Source: Echinometra lucunter
Taxonomy: Eukaryota; Echinodermata; Echinoidea; Camarodonta; Echinometridae
Assembly (NCBI GenBank): GCA_029962745.1
Contig: CM057156.1
Coordinates: forward strand, 30,965,613-31,029,612
Length of the DNA stretch: 64,000 nucleotides
Direction: 5' to 3'
Part shown: piece by piece, positions 33,548-46,610 of the stretch
Layout: every line of letters begins with the position of its first letter
Position numbering within the stretch: position 1 is the first letter of the stretch
Notes under the pieces: model-generated
What the model was told of the DNA's origin: nothing
The model's input: only the letters and a program-made list of their open reading frames with translations
Databases searched by the model: none
Translations under genes and position numbers: made by a program

Positions 33548-33670
33548 CGCGATGGGAGAATGCATCTGTCTCAGCTCAATGGATCGAATAGCGTCTCTTC
33601 AGGGAACAGTCCAAACATTTTGCTTCAAGTCCGTCAACCCCCGCTCTCTGTTTCTAGAAAAATTCTTGAA
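33540..33670 (+). CDS. candidate first coding exon, 43 codons
   Basis: ATG at 33540 is in a good animal context (CAAAATGG). The frame MAVAMGECICLSSMDRIA... runs 43 codons plus 2 nt to GAA|GTAAGA, a near-ideal 5' splice site at 33671. Without splicing, the frame ends at TAA in the donor itself (33672-33674), giving 44 residues. The exon is GC-richer than its surroundings and free of simple repeats. No domain is recognised. The next exon is unknown. The open frame at 39138 is phase-compatible but nothing else links them. Confidence 0.3.
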
Positions 33671-35940
33671 GTAAGATCACCCTGTCATCGCTATATGATC
33701 TCTCAGTCGTTGGAGGACTGACTAAAGACTATCTTATTTATTTAACTGGCTTCTCTGGAGATAGCGTTTCGGAAGCAGCGAGTGAAACTGGATTATCAAC
33801 GACGGACTCTGTTGAATTTATGTTTACATCATGAAGTAAATATTGCTGAGAAAGGCATTGCTTTGATAATAATGTTTTATTGCAGCTCATGCTGTTGAGG
33901 ACGAAATTTTATTTTTAGAACATATGACATTTCATGAACTAATATTATTTAGCCACTGTTCTTTGATGAGCCTGACCAAAGCATACGACATAATTATGAT
34001 CATGAGTCTACGAAATTCTCAAAAACAGATATGAATACAATGCGTTCAAGTATTTTATCATTATAGTTCAAGCAAATTACTGCGGTTGTATTCAGGGAGG
34101 GGGGTAGGTGCAATAATAGATATCTCAAAGAGAAAAATTCAAGGGAATTATTTTCCTTGCTTGTTTCCCACAGAATCTTGACAGCCCTTTTTGTTAGAGC
34201 CAGTTATGCTCTTTCCCCACTGTAGGTTATCCGATTATGTCACAATCACTTCTTCTCGATGATAACAAAGGTGCACTTCAGTTTCAAATCAAAAGCCATA
34301 CTGTCTCACACGACGTTTGCTGACATGAAAATCGCATCAGTGACCAGGGGCGTGATGAGCTAAATGCTGCACTACCCCCAGCCCCCAAATAGGAGGAGTC
34401 CAGCTGCTGACAAGCAAAGAAGGAAAAAAGTTCTTCAAGGAAAATTTCCGGTATGGAAGTTTTTGTCATATGAAAGAATGGTTCATATGCTTTCTAATAG
34501 TATTAGTTTTCAAGGTCACGCAGCAATGAATTCTATTGTCCTAAAAATTTTGTACAAAATCACAGGTGGCTCACTATCCTCTAAGGTAAAATAGGTGGGG
34601 TGTGAGTCAAATGGCTTTGTAAACCTCTTGCTAGCTCTCCGCATATAGCCGTCCGTAGTAAGCTAATCTCAGTAATTTTTCGTTAAAAACAGATATGCAA
34701 AAATCCACCAAAACAAACAAAAATCAAATCTTCACACACAAATATGATATGTTTTCCCTCTTTTTTGATCAGCATTGCTTTGGTTTTTTTCCATTTTGTC
34801 AATTCGCACTAATTCTTTGGTATAGGCAAACCTGTAGGCAACCAGGCTGCATGTCTTCTTAGCAAAATGCTTCTTATCTGAAAGGCTTTATAAAGCAAAA
34901 ATCCTGAAGGATAGGTAGATAACACTTCACTAACACAATTACGAAAACTGGAGTACCCAGGCTATTTGACGGAATGCTTTTCGTTAACATCATTCCTATT
35001 GTCATGAATTTATTGTGCCAGTAAACGTAACATTTGGGATTTCGCACAAAACTTTGAAGACATTGGTCTTCAGTGATGCACTGACTCTGGGAAACCTAAA
35101 CAGGTTACTATTAGAAAGCATATAAGTTACTCTTTTATATGATATGAAAGTCATTACAAGTAAGTACTTATTTGATTTATAGGAATGTTTCAAAACGTTG
35201 GATTTCCTCTTTTTATTATATATCCGATATATTTTTGCATGGTAAGACAGGAAAAAAAAACTCGACACATTTTAGATATCCCTTTTGGTTTAGAAGCTAC
35301 ATACAAGATATGATCTCCTGTGTTGAGTCTTGACCGAATATCTCCCTCTTGCTTTGGTTCTATACCTTAACCTCCACCCCATTCCTTCCTGTACGGAAAA
35401 TCCAATGGGATTCTGGAAATTGTAATGTAAGCTCCTTATTTCACGGCAATTGCGAGCTTAGTCTGACATCGAGTTCTTCCTACGTTCGGATTACCCGATT
35501 AATGCGATACTGTGAACACTTATGATAATTATTATGGATCCACAAGTTTCATGAAAATTGATTTATGCATGCAGATAGGCCTATGAGAATGGCCTCTTGT
35601 TATTAAACCCTATTTTTCAACAGGAGTATTGTTTGCTCTCTGATCAGCGCCCGTACCATTGACAGTTTCCCACACATTGTCAACTACCACAAGAATATCA
35701 TTATGAATCAAACATCCGCTGAATAGATGTTTGAATAAAGAAACTTAATAAACAATTAGGCCTTCTTGTTTGTTTCTTACCGTTTTGTTGGATCAACCAC
35801 ATTACTGCTGCTTATTATTCTCATATACATGTGGTATAAAATACCGTATCAATTATACGTCCACAATGTGCATTTCTGCATCGAAACAATGGGCAAAAGG
35901 CGAAAGTGTGTTCTGACTCGCATTACAAGAAACGTCATCA
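33671..35940. other. 2.3 kb without recognised features
   Basis: It would be intronic if the exon candidate is real. An isolated hAT-like end, CAGGGGCGTGATGAGC, appears at about 34348 without a partner. Confidence 0.4.
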
Positions 35941-36002
35941 AGAAGAAGAAGAAGAAGAAGAAGAAGAAGAAGAAGAAGAAGAAGAAGAAGAAGAAGAAGA
36001 GA
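35941..36002 (+). repeat. (AAG)n triplet tract
   Basis: About 20 pure GAA triplets, giving a poly-Lys frame that is not a gene. Confidence 0.95.
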
Positions 36003-36497
36003 AGAAATAACTCTCTTTTTAAATACTACTTTATGTTATTGTTATTACTACTGTTATCATTTTATTTGAAAAATCAAAGAACATAGAAGAACATTACAAA
36101 GACGATCAAATGATTCAATGTAAGAAGGTTGAAAATAAAAAAATCGATCCTCCAAGTCTACGAAAGTTGCCAGGAATAAAGCATGCAAACCTAATCACTG
36201 ACACCCAGAGGGTCCCCCATTCCGACTTGTAGTACACCCGGGGAATCAATAAATACACATAATACAGTATTAGATAAAGTAAGAGAAAGAGCAACACTAG
36301 AGAATGAATGAAATATCAACCGAATACGAAATTCAACAGACCAAATCATCACCGGAAATTGAATCAGGATTTATAACTTAAGAATCAAAATTTGAAAAAT
36401 AGAATAGGGAAGAGTAAATCTTTCTAAAAATACTTATCAATTAACTTTAGTTCCATCAGACGAAATTATTAGACATATATTATATACACACACTTGG

Positions 36498-36583
<86 letters not shown>

Positions 36584-36605
36584 ATATATATATATATATG
36601 TATGT
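36498..36605. repeat. (TA)n with (TG)n islands
   Basis: TA runs interrupted twice by TGTGTGTG. The second TA block is about 40 bp. Confidence 0.95.
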
Positions 36606-36737
36606 ATAAACCATAACTACATATTAACCATATTAGATGGAAACATAAAACTGTACTACAGACAAAGTGAAACAAGGTAGGTAAAATGTTGTTCTGTATG
36701 TGTCTGTATAAAAAAGAAAATGAGGGCGGGCTACCTC

Positions 36738-37030
36738 TCTCTCTCTCTCTGTCTCTCTCTCTATTTTTAAACCATTTCTTTTTTGATAACGTGTCGGTGC
36801 TGTTCTAAATGTGCACGCCATGATGGAGTGTTCAGCGAACTTGGAATCAGGCGCTCCAGATAGACTAAATACCCTTAGGCTATAAATTCACCGCATTTCC
36901 CACTTTGCCCTTCAAAGAGAAAGAGAGTGAAGGAAAACCATAGGTAAATAGATAAACGGCCATAGAAGGAAGAAAGAGAGAGGGAAAAGAGAGGAAGAGA
37001 GAGACAGGGAGAGAGAGAGAGAGAGAGGGG
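36738..37030. repeat. (CT)n at 36738-36766 and purine-rich (GA) tract at 36905-37030
   Basis: A short CT tract and, 150 bp on, a GA/GGAA-rich tract with opposite strand sense. Plain sequence lies between. Confidence 0.8.
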
Positions 37031-38397
37031 GGAAGAGTGAAAGAAAGAAACAGAGATGGAGAATTACTGGGGGATGAGGGAAATGAGCGAATGAAAATTC
37101 ATATACCAATCAAAACCACGAACCTAAGGTTCGGCCTAAACTAGGCGTCATTTTCCTTGCGTCAGGGGTCGCGTCAGTGATTGGTACTGTTTTTTACGCG
37201 TCACTAAAGATCGATTTAGATTAATGTGTTTAGAAAATAAGTGGTACAAACACTCTTTTTTGGTTTGGAGATGGGCTAATTGCCTTTGCAGAGCCGTTTA
37301 GGGCAGGTAATGACGCAATAAAAAATGTCTCCCCGAGTGAACGGGACCTAAGGTATGTTTATACTACCTTAATCTATAGGAATGGACGCTTTTGGCAACA
37401 ATTGACCAAAATACTAGCATTGTACATTAATTATGGTTAAACTAAAACTACTTGAATTAATAAGATTGATCGTGTTTCGTTACTAATGGGAATAATTTCT
37501 TGTAATTTAGTCCAGATTATACGACACGCTTAGAAACATCGTATATGAATTAATCGCTGTGCATTAGAATATTTTCACTAGTATAACCACATGATCATCC
37601 AAGATTCTTTGTATTTGTATTGTAGGTGTATAAATACAAGTGAGATAGACCCCCCGTAGATAGTCAATTCTGACTGACGCGCCAAAAATACAACAAACAA
37701 TAACAACAAGCCCCGTAGAAACAGACTTTAGATTGCATCAGGTTACGTGATGTCTGGGGGAAAAAACTTAATCGTTTGAACCCGCAGGGCAGATCAAACG
37801 TCTGATCGTCCAGCTGATATCATTCTCATTTCAGAGAATATTGAATTTAAGCAGGCTTACTCCTGACCGAGAATCATACCGACCTTGGTTAGATACGGGA
37901 TATCAGTATTTTTTTTCATTTCTTTGTCTTTTATTGGTACGTCCACATGAAACTTATATTTCTGAAATTTTACTTTGATAATTAACCTTTATAAGGATAT
38001 GAGACAGTTGTTCATACCAATGCTAGCACATCATTAGAAATTATGTTTAATGACGGAAATAATGGGAAATATGTGCTAAAATGCAAATAATAAATAAAGT
38101 TATCAGTTTATCAAGTGCTGAAAGTGTCACCGTCTTGATTACCCCCGAATTATACACAGGGACGATTTTCTTAACATGACGCATTTTTTTTCTTCTGTTT
38201 TAAAAGTATTTTATCCTACATCATGAAATTCTTTTGCAAGGATTGGCCAGGAATGTCTCACGTGACAAAATATACCTTCACATGAATATAAAATCAGTAT
38301 CTCGTGACGTCAGACCTCCGTATAGTTTTCCCTACACCAATATTTTGACGTCACTTTTTGTTATTCTGAATATTTCGAAGTTATCGATATCGCGACC
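37031..38397. other. plain sequence
   Basis: CGAACCTAAGGTTCG near 37118 is a 15-bp palindrome. No gene is seen. Confidence 0.5.
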
Positions 38398-38407
38398 ATA
38401 TGGCGAT

Positions 38408-38664
38408 TTAACCGGGCATGGTGGCTCAATGGATAGAGCGTCCGCCTCATGAACGGGAGGTCGTGGGTTCGATCCCCGGCCGAGTCATACCAAAGACTTA
38501 CAAAAATGGGACCTTCTGCCTTCTAGTCAGGCGCTCGGCATATTTGAATGGAGAAGGGTAATAATAACATTATGTTACGCAGGGCCCGCTGGTAGAGCAG
38601 TTGAAAAACTGAAGTGGCTACCCTTGGTAAATAAGACGTTATTATTATTATTATTATTATTATT
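38408..38664 (+). mobile_element. full-length tRNA-derived SINE with target duplication
   Basis: The tRNA-like head has an A box TGGCTCAATGG at 38422-38432 and a B box GGTTCGATCCC at 38466-38476. The anticodon arm has a CAT triplet in the loop. The body contains GCAGGGCCCGCTGGTAGAGC and GGCTACCCTTGGTAAATAAG and ends in (ATT)n. ATATGGCGAT at 38398-38407 and ATATGGCAAT at 38665-38674 are a 10-bp target duplication with one mismatch, fixing both ends. The element is copied by LINE machinery in trans. A 3' fragment of the same family lies at 51665-51750 (-). Confidence 0.92.
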
Positions 38665-39002
38665 ATATGGCAATGGCCTCTTTTGTGACTTTGGGCAAAT
38701 GTGGTGAGTTGAATACATTTCATAAAGAGTCTAGATCAAGGTCTAGGTCTAGATTCTACACTCAGTGAATGGCATAGTTAATATCTTCTTCGGGGCTGCG
38801 CTCCTCAGAAAAAAGTGCTTTAACCTCAGAGAATCTATAATTTCAATCGGAGCCTCTCAGTGCAAGGTACCATTATTTTGCTTATTATTGTAACGATACA
38901 TATTACTTGTTTAATATAGTATGGATATCCTTTACATCCCATGAAACATATGGAATCCAGCTGTCAATTTCGAATGTCTGCATGTATGCATGGATGGAAA
39001 TC

Positions 39003-39034
39003 GTGTGTGTGTGTGTGTGTGGGGGGGGGGGGGG
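39003..39034 (+). repeat. (GT)n and poly(G), 14 G
   Basis: Nine GT units run straight into 14 G. Confidence 0.95.
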
Positions 39035-39137
39035 TTACCCCGTATTTGTAATATATTACTAGGCAGAGAGAAGACATAAAATAAGCTAAGGAATATATAT
39101 TCGTCTAAAATTTTGCATGTTACTTCTTTCCAGGTAA

Positions 39138-39674
39138 AGCGACGACTCTGAATGCCTTGAAGAATTTATTCTGGCTTCAGTAAAGTTGATGCTTGAGTGT
39201 TATCATCAGGCATGTCAATATAGATATTCCAAACATTTACCACAGACCATACATTCCATTCTGTTAAGCACCTCAAACTTTTTATCATCTAAAACATTTT
39301 ACCTACTCCAATCAACAATGATTGTAAAATTAAACACAGGTTGCATCAATCTTCATCAAATTTGGCAGAAAACAGAAGCACCTTGTCATCAGCAACAAGT
39401 TGAATTAAAGCGATTGAAATGGTGCATTTGTTACTTTTCCATGCAAATTAGAACCATTTCTAAACAGTGGTATCATACTGGTAACTTTTTTCGGATTGAA
39501 CAGTGTCTTTGCAGCTATGACGAGGTCCAGCAGGCAAGTGTTCGCACTAGATTCCAGTCGTGTAGCCGGATATTGGACAAAGGGCTAAGAGTCAGACGTA
39601 AAAACAACAGTATCGTTAACCGTTATAAACAACCCTACAGTCATTCGAAGCATATGGTTACAGATGTCACATGA
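39138..39674 (+). CDS. candidate coding exon, longest non-repeat open frame
   Basis: 179 codons stay open from 39138 to a stop just after DVT (39672-39674 region). An internal ATG at 39189 begins MLECYHQACQYR. Composition is mixed, without simple repeats. At this GC content such a length is expected well under once by chance in the window. TTACTTCTTTCCAG ends at 39133, but splicing there puts TAA first. The AG at 39138-39139 would enter the frame one base before GAC, which fits the phase of the 33540-33670 candidate. I recognise no domain. It may equally be an unusual chance frame. Confidence 0.25.
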   Translation, partial: SDDSECLEEFILASVKLMLECYHQACQYRYSKHLPQTIHSILLSTSNFLSSKTFYLLQSTMIVKLNTGCINLHQIWQKTEAPCHQQQVELKRLKWCICYFSMQIRTISKQWYHTGNFFRIEQCLCSYDEVQQASVRTRFQSCSRILDKGLRVRRKNNSIVNRYKQPYSHSKHMVTDVT

Positions 39675-39817
39675 GAACTCTGATCACTCGGCTGTATGCT
39701 CTTTTCGAGAATGACGGATCACGTAAACGAGTCACGTATATCATCATCCCATCACATCATCCAACTCCCATCCACCAAGCATAACACCAGGCATTCAACC
39801 AACCCGGCTCAATAACG

Positions 39818-39833
39818 GGTTGTCATGACAACC
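39818..39833. promoter_or_regulatory. perfect 16-bp palindrome of X-box/RFX type
   Basis: GGTTGTCATGACAACC is a perfect palindrome fitting the relaxed RFX pattern RYYNYY-AT-RRNRAC. It lies about 150 bp after the open frame at 39138-39674. Function is unproven. Confidence 0.35.
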
Positions 39834-41059
39834 AACTAACATAGAGTGGTAAATAATCCAAACTACTTCATCTCGTCTGCAAGTCATGCGCGCGCATAGA
39901 CCTCCCTCGAAAACGGCCTACTACAAAAATTAGTGTTGGTTAGCCTTGGACATGACTTAGATATATGACACCTGAATCACCGTCATAAGGAAAAAAAAAA
40001 GCAAATCCTTTTATCATTGGCTATGGAAGACGGAATAGTGGTTCTTAATATGACATCATTAATCTGATAATGCTTTGATAGCAGGTGTTAGGTTATATAG
40101 TCTGCGATGTGAATATACAGTAAAATTATAAAAGTCTTATTTTTAGTGTTATTTTCCTCATGGTTGCATGAATATATTTCTTGTTTGGAACAAAATATCA
40201 AAAACATGTAAGGGATTTAAACTATATTGAACTCCTGATGAAAAAGACCGCATCATCTGAAGCGTTCTTTACTTCCATTAAAATGTTTATTTAAAGTATT
40301 TTCCAACGCTGAAACTCAGCCGTTCGCTCAGGAAATAATGTGGCAGGTGACAAAGGCTATTTGCAATGCATATCCAAGTGCAAGAAGTTGTCACTTAAGA
40401 GACACCTCGGGCTCATCACCTCACCGAGACTTGAATGAGTTTGGAGAGTGTCCCACCCGGAGAAATTAAAATCATGCTCGTTTTTGTGCTAACCGCTTTT
40501 TAGAGCATCCTTTCCTTTTCTGCTGCATGTTTAACCCACAATTCAATGCTCCTCAAGCTTCTTGATCTTCATAGACTGTACCCCCAGAAGAACGTAATTT
40601 GACACACCCTAGCCGTTTCGCCGATTCTTCATGGAACAAGAAGACTCTCATTCTCTGCTTACACGTAGAGGGTTCAACAGGACCTTTAGCTTGTTGAGAC
40701 GTTTACAGTAACTTCAAAACAAGGAGAAAATAAGACACATGAGATAAACAAGAAGTCAATTTCAGCTGGGGCGAGGCGATAGGGGATGGGGTATTTGGAG
40801 AGTACCACCTGCCTCGTAATCTCACGCAGCTTGAACCTTACGATCGTCGTAAGCATACGGGTCCCATTTCGTATGGGAAGCTTAAGTCTCTTGCTCGAAT
40901 ACCAACCATTCATTTTTTGATATTTTGAAAGAAGACTTCATTCAACTTAACGATGCTCCTCAATCAATCTACAAACAAACAAAAAGAAAATAATGTTAAA
41001 AAAAATTGTTTGTAAGAATAATTTCCAGCAGTTGCCTGAAGCATGAGAGGTGGGCGTGG
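39834..41059. other. plain sequence
   Basis: An open frame at 40686-40913 (-) has balanced composition but no acceptor or donor that I can place and no known domain. Confidence 0.45.
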
Positions 41060-41061
41060 GA

Positions 41062-41104
<43 letters not shown>

Positions 41105-41108
41105 GGGG
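41060..41108 (+). repeat. (GA)n and poly(G), 15 G
   Basis: A GA tract runs directly into about 15 G. Confidence 0.95.
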
Positions 41109-43904
41109 AGGTAGATGCTCCTCCCTCTCTCATTTTCTTACCCCCAAGCAGATTAGCATAAAAATGGGTTTCTTACGTTTCTTACAGTATGATGTTTTGT
41201 TAGTGCATCTAAAGGACATGGCCCGAGGGCATATCATGAGTTTTATCGATATCGTTCATTTGCTCTTCCCTTTTCTTCCGTATAATTTTTCACCATCAAT
41301 CGTTTCACCTCGCAGAGTTTGCCCGTTTTGCCTCGTTATCTCTCATTATTTCTCCATATCCCGGCTTTGTTGGACAATATTACATTTATTTCTTCTAAAG
41401 CAGAAATCGAAAGGAAAACTTGGTTTAGCAAAGAGTTTTCTTTTCATGTATGAAGCCGTGTGACAACAGCAGGCAAGATTGAATCTAATCTGAATTATCA
41501 TTATTTCAAGCATGTCTGCTATTTCAAGGTTGACTTCGTGAGCATTGTAATGCCCATTATATTCTATCGATTCCATCAGCAATGAGAAACGTCTTTTCAA
41601 TTCGAGCTTTTCTTTCAATTTACAAACACTTCGGTTGTTTATGTTCTGCTTTTCTCAGCATGGTAAGTATAATGCTTTTTTTTCTAACTCCAAATATCAA
41701 AACATCCTAAAGGTCTATGGTTCAGCTACCAGGTTCTTACTCACGCAGAGTTTGGTCATTGGAGAAGTTTCACTGAATAATTCACATTGTGATGATACGT
41801 GAAATTCGCTTTATACGGACTGCCTGACAATGTGAGAAGCACTGCTACATGCATAAATACAACAATTAGCGTGAAAGAAAGACAGCAGGATAACCAATGA
41901 CTCGCTGATTGATGGGACTCCATTGCACCCTATAACTACCCTTAGATAAGACAAGTCCGAATTGTTTATCAATCAGGAGCCTTGTGTAGAGACCTTGAAC
42001 TCAAATCATAGGTGAAGCAGAAAATTGCCGCCATTTATAGTCTCCTTTTCCCTGCGGGTACGTACTGATTGTTTCTTAGAGATATACCTTGTCTAAAATA
42101 AGAATACGCTGATCTCATCGAATTTCGAAATGAAATCAAAGAATTATCTGGGAGCTATACCTCCTCTTGATTTTCCCACTTCTTCTGTAACAATATAATG
42201 ATTGATCTTACAGGAATACAATACAGGATTAATCATATACATAACTTTCCTGAATACAAAACGAAACCAAACATGTTACGTGCGTGTGTGTGCGCGTGTG
42301 CATTGTGTGAGCGTATGCAGGGACACGTGAGCATATGTGCGTGGCATAAACGCGTTCCTCTATGGTTACGAATACTACTTGAACAGAAAACGTTTACAGC
42401 ATCTTAACTGACATAACAGCCAAAACATCCTTCAGTTTTCATCGAGACAGATTGTATTAATGAAGTGATTAAGGTCGAGCCACTGCAATTAACGTCGTTA
42501 TACAGTGGTCTAGAGCTGTCAGGAAAATAAAGGAGGTGTCATTCTATTAGTCTCTGGAAAGACCATCAATTGAATAGTTTATGACCTTCATATGAATTAC
42601 ATAAATATGAAAGACGCCAAAGGGAGGGAATAGTATAATAATCAAAATAAGAATGAACTAATGAACTTCTAACTAATAATTTCTTATACTGACTTCGATT
42701 TGAGTGAGTCAACCAGGCGCCAAATATTTGAATATTAGATTACTCTTCTTGGAAATAAGTTTTTAAGGGTAATACACAGATACAGTCAGGGCTATTCACT
42801 TGACCTTGATTGATCAATGTCATAATTGTTTCCAAAATTTACATCAAAATATATTATAATGACAGAGAAATTGACAATTTCAGTTCATATCAATTCACTT
42901 CAATTTGATTGATAGTGGGTTCATATCTTCACAAGACAAAATATCAATCTTGACCTCGCACAATAGTCTGCTTACTAGTATATCTTTGTAAGATGCCATA
43001 GGAATACGCATGTAGTAGTGAGTTCATCATCTGATAAGATTTAAAAAAAATACTCTGGTGGTGTTTTCGTGCATTGCTTGGTTATGTGGTCAAAATTACC
43101 AAAAGTTTGATAATGTCTTCATATCTTCATAAGATGTCATATTATCTGCACGTGAGGGATCTATACCTTGGTATATTACTATGCTATAAATTAGGCGCAC
43201 GCTAGTGTGTACAAACCTGTGTAAGTATCATCATTACCAACATAATTGCCTTTATAAACTACCACCCCTTTACCCGCCCTTGCTTATCCTTATTATCAAA
43301 AATTTGTCACTGACATTCGTATGTAATATTTATTTCAAAAGCATTTTTATTTTGTTTGCTGGATGAAATACATGTAGCACATTTACTCTTCCTCTGTCCA
43401 ATCACCAAATTACACGAGACCACCTAGGTATTTATGTACATCTATTATTGTAGAAACCATTTTCACTTCCAATTGAAGGTTGATTATCTCCAACTCATTT
43501 GTAAAAATTGATTAATAACTCAGTACTTTCGTTGATAATTAAATTGGCAATTCGTACTTTCACAGTACACTTTGGTCATCTGGCCGTAGAAGAATCGGAT
43601 CCTTTTCATATAATTACCAAGCAAATCTAGAAGTAGCAAGCTTGTATTTGTTGGATATCACGTCTTAGATGGGATTCGCGAATTGGCCTGTTGATTCTAT
43701 TTGTATTCTGTTTAGTTTCCAGACAGGTTCTCTCAAGAACGCCTTAAGGTACATGCACTGATTCTCCTCAAAACGAGGTTTTATTTGGATTGACAACACT
43801 CCCACGACGATCGTATTTATCCTTTTACTGCCACATCCATTACAAGAATACAAACGAGATTCCACTCTGGCCATAGCCCTACAAATTCGTTTTCTTCTTC
43901 CCTT
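41109..43904. other. 2.8 kb plain sequence
   Basis: No gene, RNA or transposon end was recognised. A GTGTGCGCG-rich patch lies at about 42280-42310. Confidence 0.45.
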
Positions 43905-44112
43905 TCTCCTTTCCTTCTTCTTCTTCTTCTTCCTTCTTCTTCTTTTTCTTCTATTTCTTCTTCTTCTTCTTCTTCTTCTTCTTCTTCTCTTCTTCTTCTT
44001 CTTCGTCTTTTCTTCTTCTTCTTCTTCTCTTCTTCTTCTTCTTCTTCTTCTTCTTCTTCTTTCTTCTTTTTCTTTCTTCTTCTTCTTCTTCTTCTTCTTC
44101 TTCTTCTTCTTT
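43905..44112 (+). repeat. (TTC)n/(GAA)n triplet tract, about 205 bp
   Basis: TTC triplets with occasional TTTTC and CTC interruptions. GAA/TTC tracts of this length can form triplex DNA. The Lys/Glu/Arg-rich minus-strand frames are artefacts. Confidence 0.95.
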
Positions 44113-46251
44113 TCCCTTAATTCTACTTCTTTTAATGTCTTTCCATTTTCTACTTCCGGTACGTGCTCCCATAGCGCTCTATCTTTTCTTAATTCTTCGA
44201 GAGAATAAAGGGCTTCATTTACAAATACAATATGACATACTGAGTTACAAAGCAACTGATGTGCCAATTCCTTTTGTCCATTTTCACTGATCTCTTTTTA
44301 CAAGACAAATGCAATACCTTGTTAATTATTCTATCATTACTTGTCCCTTTTAACCCCTCCGGATCTACAGCACAAACAAGTGGGCGCCTCTGATATCTAA
44401 TCGCTTTCATTATTGTGATGCGTTCATTAAAATAGTTTATTTATTTCATCTATTTATCTATTTATTCCATATTCAGGCAAAGGATAAAATGTCAAACAGA
44501 CAAAAGAAACGAGAAAGAAATACCACCGACTAGTGCCTGAGGATGTCCAGAAGGAATAAGTTTGACGTAGAATGGAAATGAATAGATGTTTTATGAATAC
44601 AATATCTTTTGAATACATATTTATTATACCGTTAGTGAAAAGCAAACAAATAATTCAGGTTCTGATGATATCTATTCAGATATACATTCTAATTTTTTTC
44701 ATTGATATCTATCGGTGAATGATTTAAGAGGTGATTACACTGCCTCTTCCACAAATTAGGATTTCTTGTGAAAATGTGAATAAGAAAAAATCTGGCATAT
44801 AAAAATCATTTCATATTCCAAAATAAGCTACATTCTTTTCAAATCTATTAATAAAATACATGAAATATGAGGCATCTGAATTTGTTTCTAATAGTTATAT
44901 ATTTTGAAAACACAAGTAGCACAATATCACCAAGTTTCATTTCATATTGATGATGCAAAAAAGGTGAACTAAAATTGTTTTTTCTCTCAGAACTATATGT
45001 TAAATATGGAAGTCTCTTTATGATGCATATACAATCAAAACATTTTCCCTCGCTATAGAATACGTCACAGTGCATTAAATCCGACGGTATATCTATTTCA
45101 CATGCACTGTTTAATCACTGTCCCAGGCTTAAATTTTGAAGCTATTTATTCTTTTCCCAGTTCCGACCCATCAATCACGGAGATGTACGGCTTTGCCATT
45201 TCAACGCCATCGCAAAGACTCTCATTCTAATTACCTTTCAACCCAAAAGTGACATTCCAATCATAACCATACGCTTTCCCGATTAATGTGCGTTCCTTAA
45301 AAAAAATTAAGTCTAAGAGCACAGATTTCGCCTTACATACTTGACATGAAGCCTAACAATGAAGTAAAGATTAACCATAAATTATTACTGTTTGAGTTGA
45401 ATATATATATGCGAATTATTACAGTCAATGCTAGGTTCCATAAAAACAATTATTTTTTTTGCGCTCGCTTTTCTACGAAATGTTTTATAATACTTATTTT
45501 CCTTTCTCTTTTGTTGATTCTATAAATAGTTATAAACCAACAGAAGACAAAGTTTTAAATTTTGCTTATTGAATGTTGATGCAGAGTCCAGCATATTGCA
45601 TCAGATACATGCTGGGAATAAACCAGACTTCTTACACCAGAAAACAGGCATTGCCTTTCTTTCTATCGTTAAGCTAAAGGTGATATGAGCATGAACTACT
45701 ATGTATCAAAAGTAAATGGATTCCCCAGTCACTGTCAGTACAAGACGTTGTTCCTCAATTACCGTCATCCATTAAATATCTATCAAAATTATTAACAATG
45801 TAGATTCAATCTTAATCACAGACAGGCAGGAAAAATTGGACACCCTGGAACATCCTAAAAACAATCAGCATTTCCCCTATCGTTTGACGACTACTACCTT
45901 TTGACATCCTTCCTGAAACATTGTGGATACTCAAGGTCACAGTGCAGGGCTATTTTAAAAGTTTTTCTTTGTAATGGAACGTTGACTTTAAATTATCTTG
46001 ATTAGCAATTGAAATGAAGGTGACCGCTCCCTCTACGTTTCCCCATGTCCTCTTGATTAAACCTCAACAATGAAGGAATGCCACCATCCATGTTCCCTGG
46101 TCGGCCCTTCAGGAAAGATGTTTACTTTAAACTCATTTTCAAGTGAATTCTTAAGATACTCTTGAGCTTTTCATGACATTGTATACAGAAGAATGACCCT
46201 AAAAAAGAAGGTAGGCCATTAATCAAACACCTCACCTGCCTGTGGCATGGA
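44113..46251. other. 2.1 kb plain sequence
   Basis: No gene or repeat was recognised. Confidence 0.5.
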
Positions 46252-46266
46252 GGGGGGGGGGGGGGG
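46252..46266 (+). repeat. poly(G), 15 G
   Basis: An uninterrupted G run on the plus strand. Confidence 0.95.
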
Positions 46267-46610
46267 TATTGAGACAAACGCTTGACAATTTAAACATGAA
46301 TGAATCTTTTTCAGGGAAAAAAAAAAGAATATGACCAGTTATACATTATATCATCACATTGTGAATAAGCTAAGATTTGAAGTGAATTACAAATACATCT
46401 ATTTATAACTTCTTTCTTCTTCTTTGATTGTATACATTTCTTTTTTTTATTGGTACAGTGGTACGAATGAATTTACTTGTAAATTGCAAAAAGATATCTC
46501 TGAAAGGTACCTCATATTCATGATTGTAATTTGTTTGATATGACTGTACATATTCATGTTACTGAAAGAAAAGAATTTTAAAAAAAATGTAATAATCATT
46601 GCCACTTTCG

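Noticed and set aside
34345..34400. hAT-like end CAGGGGCGTGATGAGC
   Set aside because: No partner inverted repeat or 8-bp duplication was found within a reasonable distance.
38412..38486. Functional tRNA gene
   Set aside because: Both pol III boxes are present, but the acceptor stem is imperfect and the tRNA-like part continues into a SINE body with ATT tail and target duplication.
40686..40913. 75-codon minus-strand frame of balanced composition
   Set aside because: It is within chance length, with no exon borders and no known domain.
43665..44267. 200-codon Lys/Arg/Glu-rich minus-strand frame
   Set aside because: The core is a GAA microsatellite, and the flanks have no recognisable domain.
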